The notes: generated by a model not told the origin, from the sequence alone. DNA of 64,000 bases from Labedella endophytica (GCF_003990045.1 NZ_RZGZ01000005.1:62001-126000), one strand, 5' to 3'; numbered from the stretch's first letter, positions 27,796-37,541 are shown. Program-made: numbers and translations.

Positions 27796-28716
27796 TCAAG
27801 CGCGCGGATGCGCCTGCCGGTAGCTCTGCGCGAGGCGCTCCATCGAGACGTGCGTGTAGATCTGCGTCGTTCCGAGGCTCGCGTGCCCCAGGAGTTCCTG
27901 GACGCTCCGGAGATCCGCTCCTCCGTCGAGCAGATGGGTGGCAGCAGAGTGTCGGAGGCTGTGGGGGCCGGAGGCGGCGATCCCTTCGGTCCCCGCGAAG
28001 ACGCGCTCGACGATCGTGTACGCGGCCCGGGTTCCGAGGCGGCGACCCCGTGCCCCGAGGAAGAGCGCGGTCTCCGCCCCCGAACGCTCCCCCGCCCGTT
28101 CCAACAGTCGCACGCGGGCGTCGGCAAGGTAGTCGACGACGGCCGATCGCGCGGGGATCCCGAAGGGTACGACGCGCTCCTTGTCTCCCTTACCGGTCAC
28201 TCGCGCCGTCAGCCGGTCGAGGTCGAGGTCGCCGAGGTCGAGGCCGCAGAGTTCCGAGACGCGGATCCCGCTGGCGTACAGCAGCTCGATCACGGCCCGG
28301 TCGCGTCGCGCGATCGGCTCGCCCGACTCGGCCTCGGCGGCGAGTCGCTCGAGGAGGTCGTCGATCTGCGTGCGTTGGACCACCTCCGGGAGACGCGATC
28401 CGCTCTTCGGAGTGCGGAGGCGGCCGGCGAGGTCGTGCGGCGTCGCCTCCGTGACGGCCAACCAGTGGCAGAAGCTCTTGAGGGCGGCGGAGCGTCGGGC
28501 GAGCGTGCGCGGCGCGAGGCCGTCCTGGGCCGATGCCCAGAGCCAGTCGCGCAGCACCGGGAGGTCCAGGGACTCGACCGTCGTGACGGATCGGCGTTCG
28601 GCCCACGCGCGGAAGGTCGCGAGGTCCGAGCGGTACGCCCGCACGGTCTCGGACGAGTAGTTGCGCTCGTCCCGGACGTAGGCGACGAATGAGTCGGTCG
28701 CGGCTGCCAGGTCCAT
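27796..28716 (-). CDS. xerC: Tyrosine recombinase XerC
   Basis: XerC with XerD resolves chromosome dimers at dif. The 306-aa product has the N-terminal SAM-like DNA-binding domain (residues 1-95) and a complete catalytic set: R152 (ASGIRVSEL), K176 (GKGDKERVV), H252 and R255 ([12 protein letters not shown]), H278 ([11 protein letters not shown]) and Y287 (IYTHV). The ATG at 28716 starts [14 protein letters not shown]. The open frame runs further upstream without similarity. It may instead be a XerD paralogue, but its place between rpsB and dprA is the usual actinobacterial xerC locus. Confidence 0.9.
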   Translation of the reverse strand: MDLAAATDSFVAYVRDERNYSSETVRAYRSDLATFRAWAERRSVTTVESLDLPVLRDWLWASAQDGLAPRTLARRSAALKSFCHWLAVTEATPHDLAGRLRTPKSGSRLPEVVQRTQIDDLLERLAAEAESGEPIARRDRAVIELLYASGIRVSELCGLDLGDLDLDRLTARVTGKGDKERVVPFGIPARSAVVDYLADARVRLLERAGERSGAETALFLGARGRRLGTRAAYTIVERVFAGTEGIAASGPHSLRHSAATHLLDGGADLRSVQELLGHASLGTTQIYTHVSMERLAQSYRQAHPRA

Positions 28717-28857
28717 GACGACCAGCCTGCACCAGAAGAGGCGGAGCGGGCATGCGGCTGGCGGTCGGCTCCGCGATCCAGGAGCCCGGTCGGTCCTCTG
28801 CATCACCACCACCATGGGTCGCGAGCACTCCGCCAGCCCGTCCTGGACGGAGCAACG

Positions 28858-29865
28858 ATGTGTTGGAATCGGATCATGGACGCCCCGGACCTCGTCGCCA
28901 TCGCCGACGCACTCTTCGCCGGACCGTTCGGGGATTTCACGGCGTCCCGGAACGCCCGGGCATCGGAGGCCAAGAAGGCAGGGAACGGCGACCTCGCGGC
29001 CGCCGTCCGAGCACTCCCGAAGCCGACCGCCGCCGCGTGGATCCTCGGCCGCATCGTGCGGAACCGTCCCGGGGTGATCGATGATCTCGCCGACGTGCGC
29101 CACCGGATCGAGGCGGCGACGGCGGCCGGCGAGCGGGACGAGCTGCGCGCGGCCTCGCATGACCGCCAGATGCTCGTCGTCCGTCTCGTCGAGGAGGCGC
29201 GGGCCGCGGCGGCCGACGCCGGCAGGCCGCTGAGCGCGAGCGTCGCCGACGAGGTCTCGGATGGGTTGCTCGCCGCCCTCGGAGACTCCCCGATCGCGGA
29301 CGCCCTCGCCTCAGGCCGCCTCGTCTCCGTCCCGCGCACGGGTGGGATGACCCCTCCGGAGATCCGTGCACTCGTTGCGATCCCCCCGGACGGTCTCGCC
29401 CCGGAGGACGCCGACGACCCCGATTTCGACGTCACGGGTCACGAGGCGGCGGATCCGGCAGAGGCTGGTGCCGACACCCGCAGCCGTCCGAGACGGGTGC
29501 CTTCCCCTGCCGCCAGGGCCGCAGCGCCATCACGCACCCCGGGGCCCGCCGCGTCCGATCGACGCCGACTCCAGAGGGAGCTCGCCGTCGCGGAGAAGTC
29601 GGTCGAGGCCGCACGAACGGATCGAGCGCGGCGCGAGTCCGACCGGGACACCCTGGTGGAGCGTCGCGCAGTGGCACAGGCCGAGCTCGAGGCGCGGCGC
29701 GAAGCGGTGCGTGCCGCGCAGGCGGATCTCGACGCTGCCGACGAAGCCCTCGCCGCGATGACCGCCGATCTGCGGTCCCGGGAGCTCGAGTGGAAGCGTG
29801 CGGAGGCCACGATGAAGCGCGCCCGGGCGGCGGTCGAGGATGATCCGACCGATCCGCGAGCGTGA
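28858..29865 (+). CDS. Unrecognised coiled-coil protein
   Basis: No known function. The 335-aa product has an N-terminal helical domain with ADALFAGPFGDFTASRNARA and LPKPTAAAWILGRIVRNRP, a flexible Pro/Arg/Ala middle (about residues 200-230) and a C-terminal coiled coil (ELAVAEKSVEAARTDRARRE onwards). The motif pattern KPxxAAW is shared by a family of uncharacterised actinobacterial proteins. No signal peptide or membrane segment is seen. The ATG at 28858 has GGAG six bases upstream. A second ATG at 28876 is possible. It sits alone on the plus strand between xerC and dprA. Confidence 0.7.
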   Translation: MCWNRIMDAPDLVAIADALFAGPFGDFTASRNARASEAKKAGNGDLAAAVRALPKPTAAAWILGRIVRNRPGVIDDLADVRHRIEAATAAGERDELRAASHDRQMLVVRLVEEARAAAADAGRPLSASVADEVSDGLLAALGDSPIADALASGRLVSVPRTGGMTPPEIRALVAIPPDGLAPEDADDPDFDVTGHEAADPAEAGADTRSRPRRVPSPAARAAAPSRTPGPAASDRRRLQRELAVAEKSVEAARTDRARRESDRDTLVERRAVAQAELEARREAVRAAQADLDAADEALAAMTADLRSRELEWKRAEATMKRARAAVEDDPTDPRA

Positions 29866-29883
29866 GACCCGGCCGACCGCCTC

Positions 29884-31110
29884 TCACACTCTGGTCCACC
29901 CGCCTCCCGACTCCCGGACGGTCCCCTCGAGATCGAGCAGCCCCAGGACCGCCTGCACGTCTCCGCTGATGAGTCCTGTCGCCTCGGCGAGTTCCGACAC
30001 GGACGCCGCTCGTCGACGGGAGAGCGCTCCGAGGATCTGCTCAGCCTCCACTGATCGGGAGGGTCGGTCGGACCCCGGCCCTCCGACGTCCGTCGACGAG
30101 CCGCTCGCCGCCAGTTCCGCCATCTCCGCCGCCGAGGTGACGCACGTCGCGTCGTACTCGCGGAGGAGGCGGTGGCATCCCGCCGATGCCACGGAGGTGA
30201 CGGGTCCCGGTACCGCTCCGAGCGGGCGGCCGAGGGATGACGCGTGACCGGCGGTGTTGAGGGAACCGCTCCGCGCTCCGGCCTCGAGCACCACCGTGGC
30301 GGCGGAGGCCGCCGCGATGAGTCGATTGCGTTGCAGGAACCGCCATTTGGTGGGAGCAACGCCGCAGGGGACCTCGGCGTAGACCGCCCCGGTCGTCGCG
30401 ATCCGCGCGAGCAACGCGGTGTGGCCGCTCGGATACGGGCGATCCACTCCCCCGGCGAGGAACGCGATCGTCGTGCCGCCGTCGGCGAGGGCTGCCCGAT
30501 GAGCCATACCGTCGATCCCGTACGCCGCGCCCGAGACGATGGCGAACCCGCGGTCGACGAGGCCGCTCGAGGCCTCGAGGGTGACGTGCTCGCCGTAACC
30601 CGTCGCCGCGCGGGCACCGACGAGGGCGATCGACCGGCCGAACTCCCCCGCGAGTGCCCGGCCGCGCACCCAGAGGGCGAGCGGCGCGTGGACCCCGAGG
30701 TCGTCGACGCGGGACGGCCAGGACGGCGAACCCGGGACCGCCAGGCGAGCACCGGACGATCGCGCACGACCGAACGCCTCCACCACCGCGTCGGCGTCGA
30801 ACCTCGAACGCCAGCGCGTGACACCGGACACCCAGGCGGAGAGGACCGCTTCGGTGATCTCGCCGAGCCCCTGCTCCTCGCACAGCCCACGGATCCGCGC
30901 CGTCGATCCCCTCGACGACAGCAGACGCATCGTCGCCGAGGCGCCGAGCGCCGCGACGACCCCACCGGCGGCCCCGTCACCCGGTTCCGCGACGGACGAC
31001 CAAGCCGCCCGCGCGGCGATCTCCTGGAGCGACTCGTCCGTCACGTCGCCGTCGGCGACCGGCACGGCGAGCTCGGCCATCCGGGCGTCTGAGAGACCGG
31101 CGACCGTCAT
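29884..31110 (-). CDS. dprA: DNA-processing protein DprA
   Basis: DprA loads RecA onto incoming single-stranded DNA during transformation. The 408-aa product has a Rossmann-like core with ALVGARAATGYGEH, IVSGAAYGIDGMAHRAAL and GVDRPYPSGHTALL, and the late motif EAGARSGSLNTA. A winged-helix C-terminal domain (SVEAEQILGALSRRRAAS) follows. The start is ATG at 31110, in an ATGA overlap with the comM stop. The genomic order yraN-comM-dprA is typical. DprA is widespread in bacteria not known to be competent, so natural transformation is not proven. Confidence 0.94.
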   Translation of the reverse strand: MTVAGLSDARMAELAVPVADGDVTDESLQEIAARAAWSSVAEPGDGAAGGVVAALGASATMRLLSSRGSTARIRGLCEEQGLGEITEAVLSAWVSGVTRWRSRFDADAVVEAFGRARSSGARLAVPGSPSWPSRVDDLGVHAPLALWVRGRALAGEFGRSIALVGARAATGYGEHVTLEASSGLVDRGFAIVSGAAYGIDGMAHRAALADGGTTIAFLAGGVDRPYPSGHTALLARIATTGAVYAEVPCGVAPTKWRFLQRNRLIAAASAATVVLEAGARSGSLNTAGHASSLGRPLGAVPGPVTSVASAGCHRLLREYDATCVTSAAEMAELAASGSSTDVGGPGSDRPSRSVEAEQILGALSRRRAASVSELAEATGLISGDVQAVLGLLDLEGTVRESGGGWTRV

Positions 31111-32642
31111 GCCGCGATCCCCTTCCGGAGGAAGAGGGCTCGGCTGACGTCGTCGAGCTCCGGGCGTTCGGCTCCGCGGAGATCCGCGAGCGTCCATGCC
31201 ACTCGGAGGACCCGGTCGTAGCCGCGCATCGTGAGAGCACCCCGTTCGAGACCGCGGTCGAGCGGGCGGATCGTCGCGGGCGCGAGCGCGACGGGTGATG
31301 ACCGCAGCCACGACCCGGGCACATGGGCGTTGAGGGACCACGGGGTGCCGCGCAAGCGGTGCTCGGCGCGCTCGCGCGCCTCGAGGACGCGGACCCGCGC
31401 CGTCTCGGTGGTAGCCCCGGGCCGTTCCCCGGCGGCGCGCGCGGCGGCGCTCGATACGCGCCGCACCGTCACCTGCAGGTCGATGCGGTCGAGCAGAGGC
31501 CCCGAGACGCGAGAGAAGTAGCGCCGGATCGCCGCGGGAGGGCATTGGCAGGACGACTCGGGCGCACCGTACTGACCGCACGGGCACGGGTTCGCGGCGA
31601 GGACGAGCTGCACCCGGGCGGGGAAGCGGGCGATCGCATTGGCCCGGTGGATGGTGATCCATCCCGTCTCGAGCGGTTGCCTCAGGCAATCGAGGACCAC
31701 GCGAGCAAATTCCGGTGCCTCGTCGAGGAACAGGACGCCGTGGCTCGCCCGCGCGACGGCCCCTGGACGGATGAGACCGCTCCCGCCGCCGACGACGGCC
31801 GCCGCCGTCGCCGTGTGGTGCGGGCTCTCGAACGGCGGGACCGTGTCGAGCGAGGCCCCGACCCGCTCGCCGCCGAGCGATCGGACGGAGCAGACGTCGA
31901 GAGCGGCCTCCGTCGACAGGGGCGGAAGGATGCCGGGGAGCCGTTCGGCGAGCATCGTCTTCCCCGATCCGGGGGGTCCGAGCAGAAAGAGGTGGTGTCC
32001 GCCCGCGGCCGCCGTGACGAGGGCCTCGACGGCGTCCTCCTGTCCGAGCACGTCGCCGAGCTCCAGGGCTCTGGCGGAGGGACGCCCCGGCGCGGCCGGG
32101 GCGTCGAGGACCGGTTCACCCGCCTCGAGCTCGGCCCCGTGCCAGATCGCGGCCGCGCGCAGGGAATCCACCGCGACCACCTCGATGTCCGGCACGAGGG
32201 ATGCCTCGGCGGCATTGGCCGAAGGGACCATGACGACGGTTCGTCCGGCGCGACGGGCGGCGCGCACGATCGGGAGGATGCCCGGCGTCGGACGCAGTCT
32301 GCCGTCGAGGCCGAGCTCTCCGGCGTGCACGACGCGGCCGATCGACTCCGCGGAGACCGCACCCGTCGCCGCGAGGCAGGACAGCGCGATCCCGAGGTCG
32401 AAGGCCGTGCCGTTCTTGGGAAGCCCCGCCGGTGAGAGGTTGACCGTGATGCGGTGGGGCGGCAGCGTGCAATCGGAGTTGACGATCGCCTGACGCACCC
32501 GTCCCTCCGCCTCCGAGATCGCACGATCGGCCAGTCCGATGATCGTGAAGCGGGGAAGCCCTGCGGAGACGTCCGTCTCGACCTCGACGATCGCGCCGTC
32601 GAGTCCGAGCAGACTCACGGCCCACGTGCGCCCGACCGCCAT
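31107..32642 (-). CDS. comM: ComM/YifB family Mg-chelatase-like AAA+ ATPase
   Basis: ComM is a hexameric helicase that promotes branch migration when transforming DNA is integrated. The 511-aa product has an N-terminal Lon-protease-like domain (residues 1-170), Walker A GPPGSGKTM, Walker B region GVLFLDEAPEF and a cysteine-rich insert NPCPCGQYG...CQCPP. A C-terminal Mg-chelatase domain (RGYDRVLRVAWTLADL) closes it. The ATG at 32642 shares one base with the yraN stop; a GTG one codon upstream would give GTGA. It is coupled to dprA by ATGA. Confidence 0.93.
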   Translation of the reverse strand: MAVGRTWAVSLLGLDGAIVEVETDVSAGLPRFTIIGLADRAISEAEGRVRQAIVNSDCTLPPHRITVNLSPAGLPKNGTAFDLGIALSCLAATGAVSAESIGRVVHAGELGLDGRLRPTPGILPIVRAARRAGRTVVMVPSANAAEASLVPDIEVVAVDSLRAAAIWHGAELEAGEPVLDAPAAPGRPSARALELGDVLGQEDAVEALVTAAAGGHHLFLLGPPGSGKTMLAERLPGILPPLSTEAALDVCSVRSLGGERVGASLDTVPPFESPHHTATAAAVVGGGSGLIRPGAVARASHGVLFLDEAPEFARVVLDCLRQPLETGWITIHRANAIARFPARVQLVLAANPCPCGQYGAPESSCQCPPAAIRRYFSRVSGPLLDRIDLQVTVRRVSSAAARAAGERPGATTETARVRVLEARERAEHRLRGTPWSLNAHVPGSWLRSSPVALAPATIRPLDRGLERGALTMRGYDRVLRVAWTLADLRGAERPELDDVSRALFLRKGIAA

Positions 32643-32998
32643 CACATCACCCCCGTGAGGTGCTCGACCACGGCCGGCGCATCGGCAGGGGCGACCACCC
32701 CGACGACATCGATGCGGAGCACGGCCGAACGACGCGGATCACTCGCGCTCCACTCCGCCGCCAGCGCGCGGAGACGTTTGAGCTTCCGGAACGTGACCGC
32801 CTCGAAGGGATGACCGGACGCGACACTCGTTCGGGTCTTCACCTCCACGATCGCCGTGATCCCGTCCATGCGGGCGACGATGTCGACCTCACCCGTCCTC
32901 GTCCGCCAGTTCCGAGCGAGGATCTCGTATCCCGCTCGTTCCAGGAAGTCGACGGCGAGGTCTTCTCCCCGTCGCCCCAGTTCGTCCTTGCGTGCCAT
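32642..32998 (-). CDS. yraN: YraN family endonuclease-fold protein (UPF0102)
   Basis: UPF0102 proteins have a restriction-endonuclease-like fold and accompany comM and dprA in many genomes. Their precise role is unsettled. The 118-aa product has LGRRGEDLAVDFLERAGY, the acidic pair in TGEVDIVAR and the EVKTR motif, which together make the PD-(D/E)xK-like site. The ATG at 32998 has GGAGG six bases upstream. The extra upstream codons in the open frame cover that site. The stop overlaps the comM start. Confidence 0.9.
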   Translation of the reverse strand: MARKDELGRRGEDLAVDFLERAGYEILARNWRTRTGEVDIVARMDGITAIVEVKTRTSVASGHPFEAVTFRKLKRLRALAAEWSASDPRRSAVLRIDVVGVVAPADAPAVVEHLTGVM

Positions 32999-33123
32999 GT
33001 GCACCTCCGCACACGAGCATGCGGCGACGCAGAACACGGCCGGAGGCCGGAACGGGGAACGGTGGAGGGACGTGCGATCAGCCGCCTGTGGACGACGGCC
33101 GTGTGTGGGGTGGAGTCACCCCG

Positions 33124-33456
33124 CTACTCGTCGAGCGCGAGTTCCTTCGGGAGCTCGAAGTCGCGGCTCGAGAGCTCCTCGACGTTGACGTCCTTGAAGG
33201 TGAGGACGCGCACGGACTTCACGAAACGGTCGGAGCGGTACACGTCCCAGACCCAGACGTCCTTCATCGTGATCTCGAAGTAGAAGTCGTGCTCGGTGTC
33301 GCGGCGCACGAGATCGACCTCGTTCGCGAGGTAGAACCGCCGCTCCGTCTCGATGACGTAGGCGAACTGTCCGACGATGTCCCGGTACTCGCGGTACAGC
33401 GCGAGCTCGACTTCGCGGTCGTAGTCTTCGATCTCTTCGTCGTCCATCGATCCCAT
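33124..33456 (-). CDS. DUF2469 domain-containing protein
   Basis: DUF2469 is a small actinobacterial family of unknown function, nearly always beside rnhB. The 110-aa product is strongly acidic and shows the family core ELALYREYRDIVGQFAYV, ERRFYLANEVDLV and FEITMKDVWVWD, and it ends ELPKELALDE. The ATG at 33456 lies one base after the rnhB stop. A second ATG at 33447 (MDDEEIEDY) is equally possible. Either way it is translationally linked to rnhB. The 123 bases to yraN show no clear signal. Confidence 0.88.
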   Translation of the reverse strand: MGSMDDEEIEDYDREVELALYREYRDIVGQFAYVIETERRFYLANEVDLVRRDTEHDFYFEITMKDVWVWDVYRSDRFVKSVRVLTFKDVNVEELSSRDFELPKELALDE

Positions 33457-33457
33457 C

Positions 33458-34105
33458 TTATGCCGTCGCGTGGAGCCAGGTGCGACGGTGGTGAGACGTG
33501 GGCCCTCCGGCCCCGATCGCCTCGAGGTGGGCGGCGCTGCCATACCCCTTGTTGCCTGCCCATCCGTAGTCGGGGTGCTCGGCGTGACGCGCGATCATGA
33601 CCCGGTCTCTCGCGACCTTGGCGATCACGGAGGCGGCCGCAACGGATCCGCAATCGCGGTCGGCCTTGATGCGCGTGACGATGTTCAAGGGCCTGGAGAG
33701 GGAACCGCTGAGGTAGTCGTGGTTCCCGTCGAGGAGCAGGGTGCCGCGGCGGACGTCGACCCCCTGGGCGTGGAGGGAGGCGAGGGCGCGCTTCCCGGCG
33801 AGACCGAGACACATCATGATCCCGAGCTCATCGATCTCGTGCGCCTCCGCGTAGCCGACGGCCGTCGCCACGGCCCAGTCCCGCACGACGGGCTCGAGGA
33901 TCTCGCGACGCTTCTCGCTCAGGAGCTTGGAGTCACGTACTCCGTCGGGCAGGGGCGCGCACGACGAGGCGACAGCCGCCACTCCGACGGCGACGGGGCC
34001 GGCGATGGCGCCGCGGCCGACTTCGTCGATGCCTATGACCACGGGCGCGCCGGCGGCGAGCATCTCGAGCTCGATGTCGAGGTGCGGAAGGACGACGGCC
34101 ATCAT
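33458..34105 (-). CDS. rnhB: Ribonuclease HII
   Basis: RNase HII removes ribonucleotides from DNA and RNA primers. The 215-aa product has GIDEVGRGAIAGPV with the first catalytic acids (D27, E28), DSKLLSEKRRE, LLLDGNHDYL and the C-terminal ASVIAKVARDRVM and GYGSAAHLEAI motifs. Two ATGs in a row lie at 34105 and 34102; the first is used. It sits 24 bases after lepB and one base before DUF2469. Confidence 0.95.
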   Translation of the reverse strand: MMAVVLPHLDIELEMLAAGAPVVIGIDEVGRGAIAGPVAVGVAAVASSCAPLPDGVRDSKLLSEKRREILEPVVRDWAVATAVGYAEAHEIDELGIMMCLGLAGKRALASLHAQGVDVRRGTLLLDGNHDYLSGSLSRPLNIVTRIKADRDCGSVAAASVIAKVARDRVMIARHAEHPDYGWAGNKGYGSAAHLEAIGAGGPTSHHRRTWLHATA

Positions 34106-34129
34106 GCAGCCGTGGTCGCCCGTCGGCGA

Positions 34130-34906
34130 TCACTCATCAGAGGGCTCGGGAACAGCGTCGAAGACGGTCGGATAATTGTCGAGCCAGGACCAGTGGGCCA
34201 TCGGCCAGCTCACGACGAACGCGCGACCGACCACATCGTCGATGGGCACGTAGCCCCCGCCGGGGGTCGTCGTGTTGTAGCGCGAGTCCTTCGAATTCCA
34301 TCGGTTGTCTCCCATGACCCACAGCGAGTCGTCGGGAACGGTGATGTCGAAGGCGTCCTTCGAGACCGGGGAGGACGGGTCGGGCAGGAGCACGTAGGGC
34401 TCGTCGAGCGGCACACCGTTGACACTCATCTGCCCGAGCGTGTTGCAGCAGACCACGTGATCGCCGGGGAGCCCGATGAGTCTTTTGATCAGGTGCTCGT
34501 CGTTGTCCGGCGACGTGAGTCCGACGAGGCCAAGGGTCCAGTCGACGGCCTCGACGACGGGCGAGCGCTCCGGCTCGGGAGTGGGCGTGAGCCACCCCCC
34601 GGGATCACGGAAGACGATGACGTCTCCCCTGGCCAGCGGGACCACATCGGGCACGAGCTGGTTCACGATGATCCGGTCGTCGATCTGCAACGTGTTCTGC
34701 ATGGATCCGGACGGGATGTAGAACGAACGGACCAGGAACGTCTTCACGAGGAAGGACACGAGGAGCGCCACCACGAAGATGACGAGCAGGTCGCGGAGGA
34801 AGTAGAGCGCTCCGCGCTTGCGGGATGTGTCGCCGTCGCCGGCCGACCGTCGGGTACGTCTCGGACGGGTGGACGCGTCGTCCACCGAGAGAGTGTTGTC
34901 TGTCAT
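34130..34906 (-). CDS. lepB: Signal peptidase I
   Basis: LepB removes signal peptides at the outer face of the membrane. The 258-aa product has a short basic cytoplasmic N terminus, one membrane segment (LLVIFVVALLVSFLVKTFL), the catalytic serine in YIPSGSMQNTL (S68) and the lysine in LIKRLIGLPGD (K141). A CC pair (HVVCCN) follows, as in other actinobacterial members, then the GDNRWNSKDSR motif. The ATG is at 34906. A hairpin lies between it and rplS. Confidence 0.95.
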   Translation of the reverse strand: MTDNTLSVDDASTRPRRTRRSAGDGDTSRKRGALYFLRDLLVIFVVALLVSFLVKTFLVRSFYIPSGSMQNTLQIDDRIIVNQLVPDVVPLARGDVIVFRDPGGWLTPTPEPERSPVVEAVDWTLGLVGLTSPDNDEHLIKRLIGLPGDHVVCCNTLGQMSVNGVPLDEPYVLLPDPSSPVSKDAFDITVPDDSLWVMGDNRWNSKDSRYNTTTPGGGYVPIDDVVGRAFVVSWPMAHWSWLDNYPTVFDAVPEPSDE

Positions 34907-34915
34907 TTAACCGCC

Positions 34916-34951
34916 CGGAGCTCCCCACCAGTGTAACCGGGGGGAGCTCCG
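34916..34951 (-). terminator. Hairpin between rplS and lepB
   Basis: CGGAGCTCCCC and GGGGAGCTCCG form a perfect 11-bp stem with a 14-base loop, ten bases before the lepB start. No U-tract follows on the minus strand. It could weaken read-through from rplS or act on lepB translation rather than be a full terminator. Confidence 0.45.
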
Positions 34952-34984
34952 TGGAGATGACGCGCAAGGCGTCCGGCGCGTTGC

Positions 34985-35332
34985 TTACGCGTCGCGCTTC
35001 TCCTTGATCTTCGCCTTCTTGCCGCGCAGGTCGCGCAGGTAGTAGAGCTTGGCGCGACGCACGTCGCCGCGGGTGATGACCTCGATCAGGTCGATGTTCG
35101 GGGAGTGCACGGGGAACGTACGCTCCACACCCACCTGGAAGCTGACCTTGCGGACCGTGAAGGTCTCGCGGACGCCCTCGCCCGAGCGGCCGATGACGAC
35201 ACCCTGGAAGATCTGGATTCGAGAGCGGGTGCCCTCGATGATGTTGACGTGCACCTTGACGGTGTCGCCGGCACGGAAGGCGGGGATGTCCGCCTTCAGG
35301 GATGCTGCATCGACGGAGTCGAGGATGTGCAT
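34985..35332 (-). CDS. rplS: 50S ribosomal protein L19
   Basis: L19 sits at the subunit interface of the 50S particle. The 115-aa product matches the family throughout: [49 protein letters not shown] and the basic end [19 protein letters not shown]. The ATG is at 35332. Unlike the usual rimM-trmD-rplS order, map and a membrane-protein gene separate it from trmD. Confidence 0.97.
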   Translation of the reverse strand: MHILDSVDAASLKADIPAFRAGDTVKVHVNIIEGTRSRIQIFQGVVIGRSGEGVRETFTVRKVSFQVGVERTFPVHSPNIDLIEVITRGDVRRAKLYYLRDLRGKKAKIKEKRDA

Positions 35333-35441
35333 GATGGATTCGCTCTCTGCGACCGCCTCTGGACGACCGCGCAGTCAGGGTTTCAACGATGAGGTGCGCT
35401 GCTCGAAACACGGGAAACCCCAGAGGCAGACCCCGAGAGCG

Positions 35442-35460
35442 GCACAATCGTCTATTGTGC
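35442..35460. promoter_or_regulatory. Short inverted repeat in the rplS upstream region
   Basis: GCACAAT and ATTGTGC form a perfect 7-bp inverted repeat around CGTCT. It lies in the 155-bp gap between the membrane-protein stop and rplS. It could be a weak terminator for the upstream gene or an operator near the rplS promoter. Nothing else stands out in the gap. Confidence 0.35.
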
Positions 35461-35487
35461 CATGCGCACGACCCCTACCGCAAAGCG

Positions 35488-35979
35488 TCAGCGGACGGTG
35501 CCGTCGTGGGTCTCCTCCACGACGATGACGCGACCGTCGACGGAATGGGCGCGTGGGGCGCTCGTCGGGGACGTCGCCATCTGCTCGAACTCGCGCAGAG
35601 CGGCTCGAGCCCGCTCGCGGGTCTCCTGCACGAGCTGCCACACGGCGCCCCAGAACGCGGCGAGGCCGAGGACGACGCCGAGCACGGCCACGGCCGACGT
35701 GGCCTCCGTGAAGAGACCGAAGACGACGATGGCCACGTGCACGGCACCCACGAGGGCCATGTCGAGCCACGACACGGCGTTCGACCGACGCACGCCCGCC
35801 CGCATGTAGACGAGGACGCTCACGATCGTGAGGAAGACGAAGAGCAACGGAGCGAGGACGAGCAGGCCGACGAAGGACCAGCCGCTCGCATCGGACACAC
35901 CCCACCCGACGAAGAGCCAGAGCGGGAGCACGATCGCGGCGATGAACTGCCAGTAGAAGAACGCGCGTCGCAGAAGCAT
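35488..35979 (-). CDS. Predicted four-helix membrane protein, unknown function
   Basis: Not recognised. The 163-aa product has four hydrophobic segments: FIAAIVLPLWLFVGWGV, FVGLLVLAPLLFVFLTIVSVLV, LDMALVGAVHVAIVVFGLF and VAVLGVVLGLAAFWGAVWQLV. A charged helical stretch (ETRERARAALREFEQM) and a soluble C terminus follow. The ATG at 35979 is divergent from map. Its stop lies about 155 bases before rplS, which is on the same strand. No motif hints at transport or catalysis. Confidence 0.7.
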   Translation of the reverse strand: MLLRRAFFYWQFIAAIVLPLWLFVGWGVSDASGWSFVGLLVLAPLLFVFLTIVSVLVYMRAGVRRSNAVSWLDMALVGAVHVAIVVFGLFTEATSAVAVLGVVLGLAAFWGAVWQLVQETRERARAALREFEQMATSPTSAPRAHSVDGRVIVVEETHDGTVR

Positions 35980-36076
35980 GGGGCGATTCTAGGATCGGCC
36001 GCTGGGAGTTGGCGGAGCGTGCCCTGTGACGGGAGCACCCCGATCGGGCTGTCAGAATGGGACACGGAGGTTCACG

Positions 36077-36844
36077 ATGATCGAATTGCGCACGCCAGCC
36101 GAGATCGAGGAGATGCGACCGGCCGGCCGCTTCGTCGCCGAGGTCCTCACCCGGCTCTCCGCCGAGGCGGCCGTGGGGGTGAACCTGCTCGAGCTCGATG
36201 CGATCGCCCATCAGATGATCCGGGACCGCGGGGCCGTCTCCTCCTACATCGACTACCACCCGTCCTTCGGCGCGAGCCCGTTCGGAAAGGTGCTCTGCAC
36301 CTCCGTCAACGACGCCGTGCTCCACGGACTCCCGTTCGACTACCGCTTGCGCGACGGCGACCTGCTGAGCCTCGACTTCGCGGTCGCGGTGGACGGTTGG
36401 GTCTCCGACTCCGCGGTGAGCATCATCGTCGGTCGGGAACGACCGGAGGACCGCCGCCTCATCGACGTCACGAGCGCGGCGCTCGACGCCGGCATCCAGG
36501 CGGCGACGACGGGCTCGAAGGTCGGCGACATCTCGGCGGCCATCTCGGCCGTGGCCACCGCCGCCGGCTATTCGATCAACACCGACTTCGGCGGCCACGG
36601 CGTCGGGCGCACGATGCACGGGGATCCGCACGTACCGAACGACGGTCGAGCGGGACGAGGCTTCCCGCTGCGCCCGGGGCTCGTCATCGCCGTTGAACCC
36701 TGGTTCCTCGAGACGACCGACGAGATCTACACCGATAGGGACGGCTGGACGCTCCGCAGCGCCGACGGATCGCGCGGCGCCCACATGGAGCACACGATCG
36801 CCATCACGGACGACGGACCGATCGTCCTCACCGCGCGGGGCTGA
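36077..36844 (+). CDS. map: Methionine aminopeptidase
   Basis: MAP removes the initiator methionine. The 255-aa product has the pita-bread fold and all metal ligands: two aspartates in [21 protein letters not shown], His in [11 protein letters not shown], Glu in AVEPWFLE and Glu in MEHTIAI, plus the substrate His in AVLHGLPFD. The ATG at 36077 has GGAGG six bases upstream. The codons before it in the open frame are not conserved. The last 17 bases overlap the end of the convergent trmD. Confidence 0.96.
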   Translation: MIELRTPAEIEEMRPAGRFVAEVLTRLSAEAAVGVNLLELDAIAHQMIRDRGAVSSYIDYHPSFGASPFGKVLCTSVNDAVLHGLPFDYRLRDGDLLSLDFAVAVDGWVSDSAVSIIVGRERPEDRRLIDVTSAALDAGIQAATTGSKVGDISAAISAVATAAGYSINTDFGGHGVGRTMHGDPHVPNDGRAGRGFPLRPGLVIAVEPWFLETTDEIYTDRDGWTLRSADGSRGAHMEHTIAITDDGPIVLTARG

Positions 36845-37541
36845 CGCCCTCGTCGTCTGGCGGAAGCAGATCGGGACGCACGCGCCTCGTACGCTCGCGG
36901 CTCGCCTCGAGCCGCCAGTCGGCGATCGCCTTGTGGTTGCCGCTCCGCAGCACGTCGGGCACATCGAGCCCACGCCACGCGGGCGGCTTCGTGTACGACG
37001 GGTATTCGAGGAGACCGGCCTCGTGGGACTCCTCGACGAGACTCTCCGGGTTCCCGACGACCCCCGGAACGAGACGCACGATGGCTTCGAGCATCGCGAC
37101 GACCGCGACCTCTCCCCCGTTGAGCACGTAGTCCCCGATGCTCACGAGACGGGTCCTGGCTCGCGTCGCCGTGTGCTCGAAGACCCTCTGGTCGATTCCC
37201 TCGTACCGCCCGCACCCGAAGACGAGGTGCTTCTCCTGGCTCAGTTCCCGTGCCAGCGACTGGGTGAAGACCTCGCCGGCCGGCGAGGGGAAGATCACGA
37301 CGGGGTCGTCGGCGTCGTCGAGGATGCCGTCGAGTGCTTCGCCCCACGGCTCGGGGCGCATGACCATGCCGGCTCCCCCGCCGTAGGGGGTGTCGTCGAC
37401 GGTCCGGTGACGGTCGTGGGTGTGGTCACGCAGGTCGTGGATCCCCCACGACACCGTCCCCCCTCGCCGAGCACGGCCGAGGAGGGAGATGTCGAGCGTG
37501 TCGAAGAACTCCGGGAAGATCGTCACGACGTCGAATCGCAC
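36828..37541 (-). CDS. trmD: tRNA (guanine-N1-)-methyltransferase TrmD
   Basis: TrmD methylates G37 of tRNAs that carry G36, using SAM bound in a trefoil knot. The 237-aa product begins [12 protein letters not shown]. It has [17 protein letters not shown], the knot region [26 protein letters not shown] and the late [10 protein letters not shown]. The GTG start at 37541 has GGAGG at the right spacing. The stop lies inside the 3' end of map on the other strand (17-bp convergent overlap). It is the last gene of rpsP-khpA-rimM-trmD. Confidence 0.96.
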   Translation of the reverse strand: MRFDVVTIFPEFFDTLDISLLGRARRGGTVSWGIHDLRDHTHDRHRTVDDTPYGGGAGMVMRPEPWGEALDGILDDADDPVVIFPSPAGEVFTQSLARELSQEKHLVFGCGRYEGIDQRVFEHTATRARTRLVSIGDYVLNGGEVAVVAMLEAIVRLVPGVVGNPESLVEESHEAGLLEYPSYTKPPAWRGLDVPDVLRSGNHKAIADWRLEASRERTRRVRPDLLPPDDEGVSPAR

